Part shown: positions 25,218 to 33,355 of the stretch, one piece after another | How the letters are laid out: every line of letters starts with the position of its first letter | Position numbering within the stretch: the stretch's first letter is position 1 | From: Simkania sp. | GTDB lineage: Bacteria; Chlamydiota; Chlamydiia; Chlamydiales; Simkaniaceae | DNA length: 44,168 nt | Direction: 5' to 3' | NCBI GenBank assembly: GCA_027942475.1 | Contig: JAQFVP010000009.1 | Span: 1-44,168, forward strand | Notes under the pieces: model-generated | Database searches by the model: none | Told to the model about the DNA's origin: nothing | The model's input: the letters and a program-made list of their open reading frames with translations, nothing else | Made by a program: the position numbers and the translations under genes

Positions 25218-25874
25218 CTATTTTGCCTTTTTATGAATGCGATCCGTTTGAATGGCCCCACAAGAAAGGAGCCATCGAAACAGATCTTCTTTATCCATGT
25301 CCACCTTTTTGCTTGCCTGTTTGGGGTACATCAAAAGAAATCCCGAAAGAGGGTGGGGGGACGTTGGCACAAACACAGGCAAAAAATGTGCGCTCTGTAT
25401 TCGCTCGTCTTGGTGCTCTTGGATTTGTTTTGGCAGATCGCCAGGGACCAAACCCAGTGCGTAGGCCTTCCCGTGCGGAAAGGGAACAAACGCTATTTGG
25501 GTAAAGAGTTTTTTCTTCCCTCCCGTAAACAAATGCTTGCTAACGTTTTGAAAAGTGCGATAGATATTTTTGACCAAAGGCACTCTTGCAAACAAGCGAT
25601 CGGTCAGCTTGAGCAAGAGAGAAAAAAAGAGGCGATGACTCAGCATACCCGCGATCAATATGAAAAGCAAAAACAGCATTAAGACAAGAAAACGACCCAA
25701 AATCAAGAATAGCTCGTGGTATTTTCTCACTATTTCTCCCCCGTAGGAAAAGAGCAAGTGATCCAAAAACCCGGCGAAGGGATCGGTAAAGAAATGGATC
25801 ACAAAAACAAATATAAAAAAGGTAATAATAATGGGCAGAAGGATCGCCAGACCTGAGAAAAAAGTTTTTCTCAT
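25218..25874 (-). CDS. DUF502 family membrane protein, second of a tandem pair
   Basis: A predicted inner-membrane protein of unknown function, 218 residues. Residues 5-30 and about 58-82 are hydrophobic helices. The conserved DUF502 elements are RVPLVKNIYRTFQNV, then IAFVPFPHGKAYALGLV, then VFVPTSPHPLSGFLLMY, and a C-terminal CGAI. It is a diverged paralogue of the preceding gene (25871-26527), which it overlaps by 4 bases (ATGA). The pair and holC form one transcription unit by spacing. Confidence 0.85.
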   Translation of the reverse strand: MRKTFFSGLAILLPIIITFFIFVFVIHFFTDPFAGFLDHLLFSYGGEIVRKYHELFLILGRFLVLMLFLLFILIAGMLSHRLFFSLLLKLTDRLFARVPLVKNIYRTFQNVSKHLFTGGKKKLFTQIAFVPFPHGKAYALGLVPGDLPKQIQEHQDERIQSAHFLPVFVPTSPHPLSGFLLMYPKQASKKVDMDKEDLFRWLLSCGAIQTDRIHKKAK

Positions 25875-26527
25875 ATTTCTATTTTACCATTGAAGTCAGG
25901 TGGATGCTCAGGGGTAATCACCCCACAAGAAACGATGTATTTAACTGCAGTTTCTGGTTTTAGATCGAGGTAAATCAGCTCTTCTTTTTTATACATCAGC
26001 AAAAAACCAGTGGTTGGGTTTGGCGTAGTCGGCACAATGACGGAGACGAGGGGGGACTTTGCTTTTTCAGCGCACACCCCGGGGGAGTCTCTTGATACAA
26101 AACCTATAGCGTAGGTGCCCTCTTTGGGAAAGGGGACCATTACCACTTTTTTAAAAGAGTCGGTTACAAAAATCGTTCGAATAATTTCTTGCGTCGTTTT
26201 GTACACTTTGTTAATCAGGGGTATTTTGTGCAAGATTTTATCGCTGAGATTGATAAGGGCCCTGAAAAAAAACCAACGAGCGATGACCCCAAGCAGCAAA
26301 GTAAAGACAAACAGGCATACCAAGATGAGAAACTTGCTCCCAAATAACACAACCTGTTCTGGAGTGAGAAAAAAAATGCCCCTGTTTAATACATCCAGCC
26401 CCTGCAGCAGATTTACCACCAATCCAACAAAAGGCTTGGTGAGAAGATTAACGATGAAAACAACCACGGGGATGGTCAACGCAAGCGGAAGTAAAATGAC
26501 CAAACCGGCAATAAAATACTTCTTCAT
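25871..26527 (-). CDS. DUF502 family membrane protein, first of a tandem pair
   Basis: Paralogue of the next gene, also 218 residues from the ATG at 26527, which I prefer over 26596 because AAAGGG lies 5 bases before it and MKKYFIAGLVILLPL is the usual family start. It has two hydrophobic helices (residues about 5-28 and 60-80) and the same order of conserved blocks: KIPLINKVYKTTQEI, VVMVPFPKEGTYAIGFV, VIVPTTPNPTTGFLLMY, VSCGVI. Plants and many bacteria carry relatives. The tandem arrangement suggests a heteromeric complex, but that is inference. Confidence 0.87.
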   Translation of the reverse strand: MKKYFIAGLVILLPLALTIPVVVFIVNLLTKPFVGLVVNLLQGLDVLNRGIFFLTPEQVVLFGSKFLILVCLFVFTLLLGVIARWFFFRALINLSDKILHKIPLINKVYKTTQEIIRTIFVTDSFKKVVMVPFPKEGTYAIGFVSRDSPGVCAEKAKSPLVSVIVPTTPNPTTGFLLMYKKEELIYLDLKPETAVKYIVSCGVITPEHPPDFNGKIEI

Positions 26528-26700
26528 GAATCCCTTTCTCAAACCCACACATCTTAATGGAATAAAGGTGTTAATAGCAAGAATTAAGCAACGCAAGCAG
26601 TGCGCGAGGAAGGCGTTTGAAATAAAACAGGAGGTCTGACCGCTAGCTAGCTTGATACATCTTGCAATGTATTACCGTATTGCATTAGTCTGTTATAGGT

Positions 26701-27186
26701 ATGATGTATGCTTTCCCCCTGACGATCGTCCTAAGACATCGCAAGGAAAACCTAAAAAAATGTAGCCTCAAAGGCCTCGAAAATCGAAAAGATTTTCGAT
26801 TTTTTCTTTACCCCTGTGATTCCCTTCCCCCTTTGGATAACTATCTATCTTTAGGTCTCGAGGGGTCTATCTTGTCGAAGCAAGACCAAGGGAAGGGAAT
26901 TTTTCTCGTTGATGGTACTTGGAGATATGCCAAAACTATGTCTCGCACTCTTCCTTGTATAGAAAGGCGGAGCCTGCCCCACGACTTGAGGACTAGCTAT
27001 CCGAGAAAGAAAACGGGCTGCCAAGATCCCGAGAGGGGCTTGGCCTCCATTGAAGCTCTCTACGTCGCTTATCTACTTTTAGGACGGGACACACAAGCGC
27101 TTTTAGACCACTATTATTGGAAAAATGCCTTCCTCCAAACCAATCGAGCCCGAATTAAATCGATCCAAACACGTAGTTTTGGTTGA
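26701..27186 (+). CDS. DTW/Tsr3-type aminocarboxypropyltransferase-like protein
   Basis: Probably an RNA-modifying enzyme that transfers the aminocarboxypropyl group of S-adenosylmethionine to a uridine or pseudouridine. The 161 residues contain D-G-T-W at 71-74 in FLVDGTWRYAKTM, then SYPRKKTGC, a (S/T)xEA box as LASIEALYVAYLLLG, and an ending YYWKNAFLQTNRARI. The DTW family (bacterial TapT) has the DxTW and T-x-E-A boxes; the archaeal/eukaryotic Tsr3 family has the same fold and a W-G-x-x-F-L-x-x-N ending that this protein resembles closely. It lacks the Cys cluster of many DTW proteins. Two adjacent ATG codons start the frame; the Shine-Dalgarno site is weak. The RNA target is unknown. Confidence 0.7.
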   Translation: MMYAFPLTIVLRHRKENLKKCSLKGLENRKDFRFFLYPCDSLPPLDNYLSLGLEGSILSKQDQGKGIFLVDGTWRYAKTMSRTLPCIERRSLPHDLRTSYPRKKTGCQDPERGLASIEALYVAYLLLGRDTQALLDHYYWKNAFLQTNRARIKSIQTRSFG

Positions 27187-27233
27187 ACAGGTTCATTTAA
27201 TCCTGTAGTCTGTGCATTTGGAACCGTTACGTT

Positions 27234-28487
27234 TTGAATTTTGTGATCCCCACAACCTATCCAAAAGAAGAGCACAAAATCGATGTCAACCACATCGATG
27301 ATGATGCGCTGTATATCCTCAAAACGCTCCGCTCAGCGCATTACACAGCTTATTTAGTAGGGGGAGGAGTGCGAGATCTTTTGCTGAGGCAAAAACCCAA
27401 AGATTTTGATATTTCTACCTCTGCGAAACCGGAGGAGATCAAAAATCTTTTTCCCGGGGCCATCTTGATTGGAAAACGGTTTCGCTTAGCCCATGTCCGT
27501 TTTGGTCGCAAAGTAATTGAAGTGTCTACGTTTCGCGCAGGTGATATCGAAAACGAGAGATTTATTACAGAAGACAACATTTGGGGCGATCCCGAGCAGG
27601 ATGTACTCAGGCGGGACTTTACCATCAATGGCCTCTTTTATGATAGCGAAAAACAGCAGGTCATCGATTATGTCGGGGGATATCTCGACATTCAAAAGAA
27701 GTATTTGCGCGCTATCGGACATCCCTACTTGAGATTCAAACAAGACCCAGTCAGGATGATCCGCTGTCTTAAATTTCAAGCCCGCTACGGCTTTGAAGTG
27801 GATAAAAAAACAAAACAAGCTTTAATTGATTGTAAAAAAGAAATTGTAAAAAGTGCTTGGGCACGTATTTTAGAAGAACTCTTGCGCATGCTCGAATCGG
27901 GCAGTGCTCAATCATTTTTTAAGCTCATAACCAAACACGGATTGCTCGAAGAGCTGATCCCAATACTCGCGCAGTTTCTAGAAACACCCAAAGGAAGTGC
28001 AACCTATGACTATTTGCAAATAGCGGATCAACTCGTTAAAAGAGCAGACCATCCTCAATTAAAAAGGCCGATTCTGTTGTGCTGTTTGACTTTTCCCTTG
28101 CTCGAAAATGAGCTAAGAACACGCTTTCAATTTCACAAAAGAGTTCCCCATCTGGGCGAAATCTACCAAAGAGCAGATCAACTCCTCGATGAAATGTTCG
28201 CCTCTTTCTTCAGGCTGCCCCGCCGTTTGAAGATCACGACATTAAATACTCTCGTTTGGCAATATCGTATGACCCCATTGCGTCGCAGAAAACACAAAAT
28301 TTCCCGGATTCCACAAGTTGATGACTTCGAACCGGCCTTGCAATTTCTTCATATTCGCGCAAGGATGGAACCCCTCCTTGAACATGCAGTGTCTGAATGG
28401 ACAGATTTGTTTAATTCATCTGACCGATTGTATCAAGCCCCAACATGGAGGAGACGCCGAAAACAGCGCATTCGCAAAAAACCATGA
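27234..28487 (+). CDS. pcnB: Poly(A) polymerase / tRNA nucleotidyltransferase family protein
   Basis: A class II nucleotidyltransferase of 417 residues. The active site is YLVGGGVRDLLLRQKPKDFDI (GGG at 43-45, DFD at 57-59), followed by RLAHVRFG, the third Asp region DVLRRDFTINGLFYD, and RMIRCLKFQARYGFE. The long C-terminal domain ends in Arg-rich WRRRRKQRIRKKP, typical of PcnB-type poly(A) polymerases rather than short CCA enzymes, so RNA 3' polyadenylation in decay is likely. The start is TTG 27234 or GTG 27243; neither has a strong Shine-Dalgarno site. It overlaps lpxB by 4 bases, an order shared with Chlamydia. Confidence 0.92.
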   Translation: MNFVIPTTYPKEEHKIDVNHIDDDALYILKTLRSAHYTAYLVGGGVRDLLLRQKPKDFDISTSAKPEEIKNLFPGAILIGKRFRLAHVRFGRKVIEVSTFRAGDIENERFITEDNIWGDPEQDVLRRDFTINGLFYDSEKQQVIDYVGGYLDIQKKYLRAIGHPYLRFKQDPVRMIRCLKFQARYGFEVDKKTKQALIDCKKEIVKSAWARILEELLRMLESGSAQSFFKLITKHGLLEELIPILAQFLETPKGSATYDYLQIADQLVKRADHPQLKRPILLCCLTFPLLENELRTRFQFHKRVPHLGEIYQRADQLLDEMFASFFRLPRRLKITTLNTLVWQYRMTPLRRRKHKISRIPQVDDFEPALQFLHIRARMEPLLEHAVSEWTDLFNSSDRLYQAPTWRRRRKQRIRKKP

Positions 28488-29656
28488 CCCCTTCTTATGA
28501 CCTTTTCATTTTCGCCGGAGAAGCGAGTGGTGATCTATACGGGGAAGAATTGCTCAAAGCACTCAGAAAAAAGGAGCCCCATTTAAAAATAAAAGGGGTA
28601 GGCGGACCCCTTATGCGAAAAGTTGGTTTGGATTGCTTGATGCACAGCGAATCGTTTCAGGTTATGGGCTTTTTCGACATTATCCCCGCTCTCCCCCGAT
28701 TATATCGCTATTTTTATCGTATTCAGAGTGAAATTCTCAGATCAAAACCACGAGCTGTGCTCTTTATTGACTATCCAGGGTTTGCCCTCCGGATGGCGCG
28801 TAGTTTAAAGAAAAAAAATACAGTATCTAAGTTGCTACACTTTGTCTGTCCCGCTGTTTGGGCCTGGGGCAGAAGAAGAATCCCTTTGATGGAAAACAAT
28901 CTCGATACATTGATGACCCTCTTTCCTTTCGAGATCGAGCTCTTTTGTCCGAGCCGTCTCCATGTGGAGTGCGTCGGGCATCCACTAGTTGCTCGCATTA
29001 GATCACACGAATATAAAACATCATGGCGCTTTGCATATGGCATCTTTGAAACGCAAAAAATTCTCTCTTTATTTCCAGGAAGCCGGCCCAGAGAAATTGA
29101 ACGTAACTTACCCCTGCAGCTCGAGGTAGCACTTGATTTCATTCGAGCGCATCCCAAAACCTTTTTAGCAATCTCTTGTGCTCAATTAAAACTCTTACCC
29201 CTTTTAAGGAGGTTGAATCGAAGCAGTGCACCAATCATTCACCCAAACCATCTCTATGAACTTATGCGCGCGAGTCACGTGGCAATTGCAACATCTGGGA
29301 CAGTCACACTTGAACTCGCACTGCACCAAGTCCCCACGGTCGTGACCTTCGCCCTCGGACGCATTGACTTTTGGATTGCAAGGCACATTTTACAGATCAA
29401 TCTGCCCTATTATTCTTTACCGAACATCATATTAAAAAAAGAGGTGTTCCCCGAACTATTCGGTGCAGAGTTCGCAAAAAAAGCACTGGCCCAAGCCTTA
29501 GAAAAGCTCGCCTTTAATCAGCTATACCGGGAAGGATGCGTACGTAAATGCCGAGATATCAAAGAGACTCTAGGGAGTGGGGATGCGGCCAAAATAGCTG
29601 CGGCAACCATTGTTCATTCAGTGACCACTCCCTCGCCCAAAGGCGAAGGCTTCTAG
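28484..29656 (+). CDS. lpxB: Lipid-A-disaccharide synthase
   Basis: Joins UDP-diacylglucosamine and lipid X into the lipid A disaccharide at the inner membrane, in LPS synthesis. I chose the ATG at 28484 (390 residues), whose ATGA overlaps the pcnB stop; an ATG at 28445 is in frame but gives a 43-base overlap and an atypical N-terminus. Family blocks are FIFAGEASGDLYGEELL near the N-terminus, GGPLMRKVGLDC, FQVMGFFDIIPALPRL, CPAVWAWGRRRIP, LFPFEIELF, CVGHPLVARI, LSLFPGSRPREIERNLP and ATSGTVTLELALHQVPTVV. All are complete. Confidence 0.97.
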   Translation: MTPSYDLFIFAGEASGDLYGEELLKALRKKEPHLKIKGVGGPLMRKVGLDCLMHSESFQVMGFFDIIPALPRLYRYFYRIQSEILRSKPRAVLFIDYPGFALRMARSLKKKNTVSKLLHFVCPAVWAWGRRRIPLMENNLDTLMTLFPFEIELFCPSRLHVECVGHPLVARIRSHEYKTSWRFAYGIFETQKILSLFPGSRPREIERNLPLQLEVALDFIRAHPKTFLAISCAQLKLLPLLRRLNRSSAPIIHPNHLYELMRASHVAIATSGTVTLELALHQVPTVVTFALGRIDFWIARHILQINLPYYSLPNIILKKEVFPELFGAEFAKKALAQALEKLAFNQLYREGCVRKCRDIKETLGSGDAAKIAAATIVHSVTTPSPKGEGF

Positions 29657-29827
29657 GGTTGCTACTTAAGGCCATCTAGTCCGAGGGCCAAAATATTCTC
29701 AAGATGCTGCTGGGATCTCTGTGAGCCTTTTTCTTTTCTTAATACTGGGTATGATGTCAATTAGACCTGTGAAAATTTGATAGACATCTGACAGAAAGTA
29801 GTGATCGGATAGTAAGTGAGTGTAAGG
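29657..29827. other. Gap between lpxB and the A/B array
   Basis: No gene is visible in these 171 bases. Convergent genes end on either side, and I see no hairpin with a T-run that would clearly terminate either. The right part (about 29811-29838) shares spaced identities with 7449-7475 in the coiled-coil family region. Confidence 0.5.
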
Positions 29828-30445
29828 TCAAGTCTTGTTTAGGACAGGATGGCGATTTTTCCACCTTTTTTCCTTCTCGCTGATCACACTGTTAATGGCA
29901 GTGTTACTTTCGTACGAGCAATGCGGCTTAGGATGTTCAGATCGCATCCATAACCGAGCAATGTCACTGATATCTGTAGCAAAGAGCGGGTCAAAATACA
30001 AGCAATATTTCCAATATTCTATCTTAGATAGTATTTTTATTCGCCTCTTTTGGATTTCAACACACAACCGTTTTGTCTCTAGGATTCCCTCTTTTGCCTT
30101 TTCTGTCTCTTTTACTGGGAACTTGGGAAAGGCGGTAAAGGCGATTCCCATCGCTTTTTTGCTTATTTCTTCCCAAACAGAGCATTTAAATAACAATCCT
30201 CGTGCATTTGCGATCGCATCGATCAGTACCTTAAAGGCTTCTCCTCTACGCGGAACATTTATCATTTCATTCATTTCGGCAATCGCCATTTTCAAATATT
30301 GGCGCGCCATCACGAGAGCAACGGACCAATAAAATTCTGTTTTTATGGCTTGCTCATTGTTTGTTTTGTCTATCACTAATTGCTCTTCGTTACTTTTTTG
30401 TACACTACATGCACCGTCTACTGACGTTATTGATTTGATGGACAT
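29828..30445 (-). CDS. Family A protein, copy 2 (unknown function)
   Basis: Unrecognised soluble, helix-rich protein of 205 residues from the ATG at 30445, chosen for GGAGGC about 5 bases before it. It is a paralogue of 31733-32197. Shared blocks are the N-terminal MSIKSITSVDGA, then KTNNEQAIKTEF, SVALVMARQYLKMAI, and SKKAMGIAFTAFPK with KEGILETKRL. The last 55 residues, including YWKYCLYFDPLFATDI, have no counterpart in the shorter copy. There is no signal peptide or membrane helix. The upstream 180 or so bases are also conserved between the two copies, showing duplication of a whole module. Confidence 0.75.
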   Translation of the reverse strand: MSIKSITSVDGACSVQKSNEEQLVIDKTNNEQAIKTEFYWSVALVMARQYLKMAIAEMNEMINVPRRGEAFKVLIDAIANARGLLFKCSVWEEISKKAMGIAFTAFPKFPVKETEKAKEGILETKRLCVEIQKRRIKILSKIEYWKYCLYFDPLFATDISDIARLWMRSEHPKPHCSYESNTAINSVISEKEKRWKNRHPVLNKT

Positions 30446-30639
30446 ACCAGCCTCCAATTTTCAATTGTAGAAGTAAAAAACATCAAAAAACTTAAAAACC
30501 AAACTCACACAAATTGGGATTTTCCTATATCTAAATAGTGGAAAACACCACGCTGTGAAAGTTCACGGAATAAATTCATTCTATTTTATCAGAACCCTCA
30601 ATTTTATGGTAAATGATTTTTTATCTATAAGGAGTGTGC

Positions 30640-30925
30640 CCGTTTCAAACCAGCCACACAATTATCAGTAGAATTTTGTTATTGTTTTGGCTTTTCCCCT
30701 GAGCTCTTGTAAGGGAGAGTGTGATGCTAATCCAATAATTTCTTCTATTAGTTGTTTGCTTCTGTGAGTCCGCCTGCTTTAGTAGTCTAAGAGGCGCTCC
30801 TTTCATGGGGTGTTTGATACACTTTTTCCTCTGCGTTGGGAGAAATGTGTCATTAAATTTCTCATGCCTCTCTAGAGTGCCCCCTTTACACCCTAATTAC
30901 CTGACACTCGGGAAGGAGAAGAAAC
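30640..30925 (-). pseudogene. Decayed third B/A module
   Basis: This gap between intact genes is a patchwork of both families. At 30650-30800 the minus strand matches the C-terminus of family B: LLKQADSQ in one frame, then SKQLIEEIIGLASHSPLQELRGK in the next, ending at FY-stop; gene 32416-33009 has LLEQADSQIEKSKRLIKEIVELAPH at this place. At 30815-30866 it matches the middle of the same gene (around ACTTT-TCCTCTGC and GGGAGAA). At 30867-30925 it matches family A (compare 31841-31891, CTCTAGA, TGCCC, TTTACACCC). The order implies a former A-then-B pair joined by a deletion and broken by at least one frameshift. Confidence 0.7.
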
Positions 30926-30957
30926 CTCTCTTAGGCGACGAGCGCACTTTGAATCAA

Positions 30958-31596
30958 TCACAGAATCGAGCACGACCACTCTTGCTGTCTCGATTTTTCG
31001 AGATGCCGCCAGTATGCTTTCTGGTCTCTGGTTGCTTTGTACAAATCTCTTATCTCTTCGACTTTTTCGTTGAGTTTTTTTAAAGGGCAGTGTGGTGTTA
31101 ATTCAATGATTTCTTTTATTAACTGTTCGCTTTTTTTCGTTTGCAAATCCGCTTTGTCCAGTAGTTTACCAGTAAACGTTTTGGAGAAACACAGCCTTCC
31201 GTGACTTGCTATGCCCATGTTATGTTGAGCCTCCATTAAATTGTCAAATAACTCTCCAATTTTGTTCACTAGTGTAAAAATAGGACGGGGTGTTTGCGCT
31301 AATTTTTTCCCTGCATTAGAAGCATCGAGATATTCTGTAAATAAACCATCCAACCATGCGGGACACTCCTTTTCTTTTTGACTAACGTAATATCCTCGAA
31401 ATCGCGCCCTTGCCTGACCTTCCTCCCACTTTGTATGCTCCTCCTCCCATTTCGCGATTGCATATTTGGAAAGTTTTTTACACATAAGAGGGGACAAATC
31501 TGATCTTTCGTAATACTCACATTCAAAATTTGTTTTGAGTGCATCCAAATATTTTTTTGCCTCTTCAGGGTCATTGGTTATCGCTACAATAGACAT
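30958..31596 (-). CDS. Family B protein, copy 2 (unknown function)
   Basis: Unrecognised 212-residue helical, charged protein starting MSIVAITNDPEEAKKYLDALK behind a strong GGAGGT site 5 bases before the ATG. It parallels copy 1 (32416-33009): N-terminal AI-x-x-DP-x-EA-x-KYL-x-AL, then WLDGLFTEYL, then LVNKIGELFDNLMEA, and C-terminal LLDKADLQTKKSEQLIKEIIELTPH. Trp is frequent. No signal sequence, membrane helix or catalytic motif is visible. The insertion around residues 55-75 (HTKWEEGQARARFRGYY) is larger than in copy 1. Confidence 0.75.
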   Translation of the reverse strand: MSIVAITNDPEEAKKYLDALKTNFECEYYERSDLSPLMCKKLSKYAIAKWEEEHTKWEEGQARARFRGYYVSQKEKECPAWLDGLFTEYLDASNAGKKLAQTPRPIFTLVNKIGELFDNLMEAQHNMGIASHGRLCFSKTFTGKLLDKADLQTKKSEQLIKEIIELTPHCPLKKLNEKVEEIRDLYKATRDQKAYWRHLEKSRQQEWSCSIL

Positions 31597-31732
31597 TTTA
31601 CCTCCATTCCTCTGTATTCAGAGGAGATTAAATTACAGCATTTTCAGCACACTCTGCAAGACAATCCCAATCCGCCTATTCAGCTCACTTAGCACAGGCT
31701 GCTTGCAGCTTGTCAAGAGCCTAGAAATCGTA

Positions 31733-32197
31733 TTAATACGAATGATCGGAAGGTTCATATATATGTATTTGATCTATCACACTCTTTTGCCTCCTTTCTA
31801 GGTCACTTCGCCTCTCGTGGGTGAGAATAAGCAAGCGTCTTACCTCTAGAATGCCCTCTTTTACACCCTCTAATTGGCACTTGGGAAGGGCGGTAAAAGC
31901 GATTTTCATCGCTTTTTTGCTTAAATCTGACCAACTAAAGGATTTATTGAGCACTTTTTCTGAAAAGTGTAGGAATTGTATTTTCTCATCGTGCAGCCAG
32001 GACTCCGGAAGATCTAGTACGTAATCCATATCTCTGATCGCCATTTTCAAATATTGGCGAGCCATCATGAGAGCAACGGACAACTGAAATTCCGTGTTTA
32101 TGGCTTGCTCATTATTTGTTTTTTCTATTGATTGCCCACTGTTAATCGGTTGTGGGTTATCTGCACCGCTCACTGATGCTATTGATTGAATCGACAT
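31733..32197 (-). CDS. Family A protein, copy 1 (unknown function, short C-terminus)
   Basis: A 154-residue paralogue of 29828-30445, starting at the ATG at 32197 with GGAGA about 6 bases before it. Conserved parts are MSIQSIASVSGA, KTNNEQAINTEF, SVALMMARQYLKMAI, LSKKAMKIAFTALPK and KEGILEVRRL. It stops about 50 residues before the other copy. Its stop codon lies in a perfect 12-base palindrome (CGTATTAATACG). Either this copy is truncated or the other has gained a tail. Confidence 0.72.
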   Translation of the reverse strand: MSIQSIASVSGADNPQPINSGQSIEKTNNEQAINTEFQLSVALMMARQYLKMAIRDMDYVLDLPESWLHDEKIQFLHFSEKVLNKSFSWSDLSKKAMKIAFTALPKCQLEGVKEGILEVRRLLILTHERRSDLERRQKSVIDQIHIYEPSDHSY

Positions 32198-32415
32198 GAC
32201 AGTCTCCAATTTTTCATTTTAGAGATAAAAAACATTAAGAAATTTAAAAAACCAAACCCATACATATCGGGACTTTTCCATGTCTAAATGGTGGAGAACA
32301 CCTAGATGTGACAAGTTAAAGAACAAATTCATTGTATCTTAGCTTTTATTGTAAATTATTTTTTACCTAAACTTTAAGGAAAGTCTACCTCGGAGGGGGG
32401 TCCACTCGAAACCGG
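32198..32415. repeat. Conserved B-A spacer (partner about 30446-30640)
   Basis: The 218 bases between the B copy 1 stop and the A copy 1 start align with the region upstream of A copy 2 at roughly 75% by eye. Shared landmarks are AAAAAACAT(T/C)AA, AAACCAAAC(C/T)CA, TTTTCC, TCTAAAT and a small hairpin (GGTG-N5-CACC at 32290-32302; GTGG-N6-CCAC at 30538-30551). Conservation of non-coding DNA shows that the unit of duplication was B-spacer-A and may point to a leader function. Confidence 0.65.
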
Positions 32416-33009
32416 TCACATAATTGCACACCAAGCCGCTTCTACCCGTTTTTTGAAACCTTGCATGCGTGCTGTCTGAATTGAGGTTACTTCGTAAAGT
32501 TCTTCTATTTCTTTGACTTTCCCCCTGAGTGATCGTATGGAGGAGTGTGGTGCTAATTCAACAATTTCTTTTATTAATCGTTTGCTTTTTTCTATCTGCG
32601 AGTCCGCCTGCTCTAATAGTGTCAAAAGCTCCCCATTCCGAGTCTGATCAATTTCCATTTTTCTCTCCACAATGTTCAGTGTGGCATGAGCCTCTATCAG
32701 ATTGTCAAATAGCTCCTCGATCTTGTTGATCAATGTAAAATTAGAATGAAATGTCTGATCCACTTTCTCCTCTGCAGTGGGAGAATGGAGAAAATGTGTA
32801 AATAAATCATCCACCCATGAGAGATCAGGCGAATCGTCCCCTTCTTGAATACTTTTAACCGTTTTTTCCCATCTTCCAATCGCATATTGAGCAACTTTCT
32901 GACCCATAGCAGGATCTGATGTTTCGGGGTAGTCACAATCAAATTTTTTTAGTGCCTCCAGGTACTTTATTGCCTCTTTAGGATCGGAGCTTATAGCAGT
33001 AACAGACAT
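32416..33009 (-). CDS. Family B protein, copy 1 (unknown function)
   Basis: A 197-residue paralogue of 30958-31596, first gene of the array. It starts MSVTAISSDPKEAIKYLEALK behind GGAGGT at a spacing of 5 bases. It contains WVDDLFTHFLHS, LINKIEELFDNLIEAHATLN and LLEQADSQIEKSKRLIKEIVELAPH, with heptad-like Leu/Ile spacing that suggests helical bundles or a coiled coil. It ends AAWCAIM. There is no membrane segment. A perfect TTGACA lies on the minus strand at 33092-33097, but without a good -10 box at the right distance. Confidence 0.75.
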   Translation of the reverse strand: MSVTAISSDPKEAIKYLEALKKFDCDYPETSDPAMGQKVAQYAIGRWEKTVKSIQEGDDSPDLSWVDDLFTHFLHSPTAEEKVDQTFHSNFTLINKIEELFDNLIEAHATLNIVERKMEIDQTRNGELLTLLEQADSQIEKSKRLIKEIVELAPHSSIRSLRGKVKEIEELYEVTSIQTARMQGFKKRVEAAWCAIM

Positions 33010-33355
33010 TCTACCTCCATTTCTTTTTGCTTAAGAAAAGATGACTCTGCAGTGTTTTATTCGCTAGAAAAACCCATTCATAAAAATTATTTGTCAAACG
33101 ATAACATATCCCAGAATTTTTGGTATACTTGTGTACAAAAAATATTTTTTACTCTAGTCCAAACCACCGACCTATTAATTGGCAAAAACGCATAGAAACT
33201 CTTTATTAAAGCATTGGGGCCCTTTCTTACCTTTAAAATCCCGCACTTGCTTGAAAACATTCAAGGAAAGGAAAAGGCAGACTACCTTGACCAAAATCAA
33301 TTTTTCGATTAGAATACAATGCTCATCTCTTGAGATGTTCTTGAATCGGAAAGGC
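33010..33355. other. Divergent intergenic region between the A/B array and yceD
   Basis: About 345 bases without a convincing gene. The yceD frame is open upstream to 33179, but that part looks non-coding. The region holds a minus-strand TTGACA (33092-33097) that could serve the B/A array and a plus-strand promoter candidate at 33101-33129. Confidence 0.5.
33101..33129 (+). promoter_or_regulatory. Candidate promoter of the yceD-rpmF-plsX operon
   Basis: ATAACA (four of six) and TATACT (five of six) are separated by exactly 17 bases. This leaves a leader of about 220 bases before the preferred yceD start. Confidence 0.45.
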
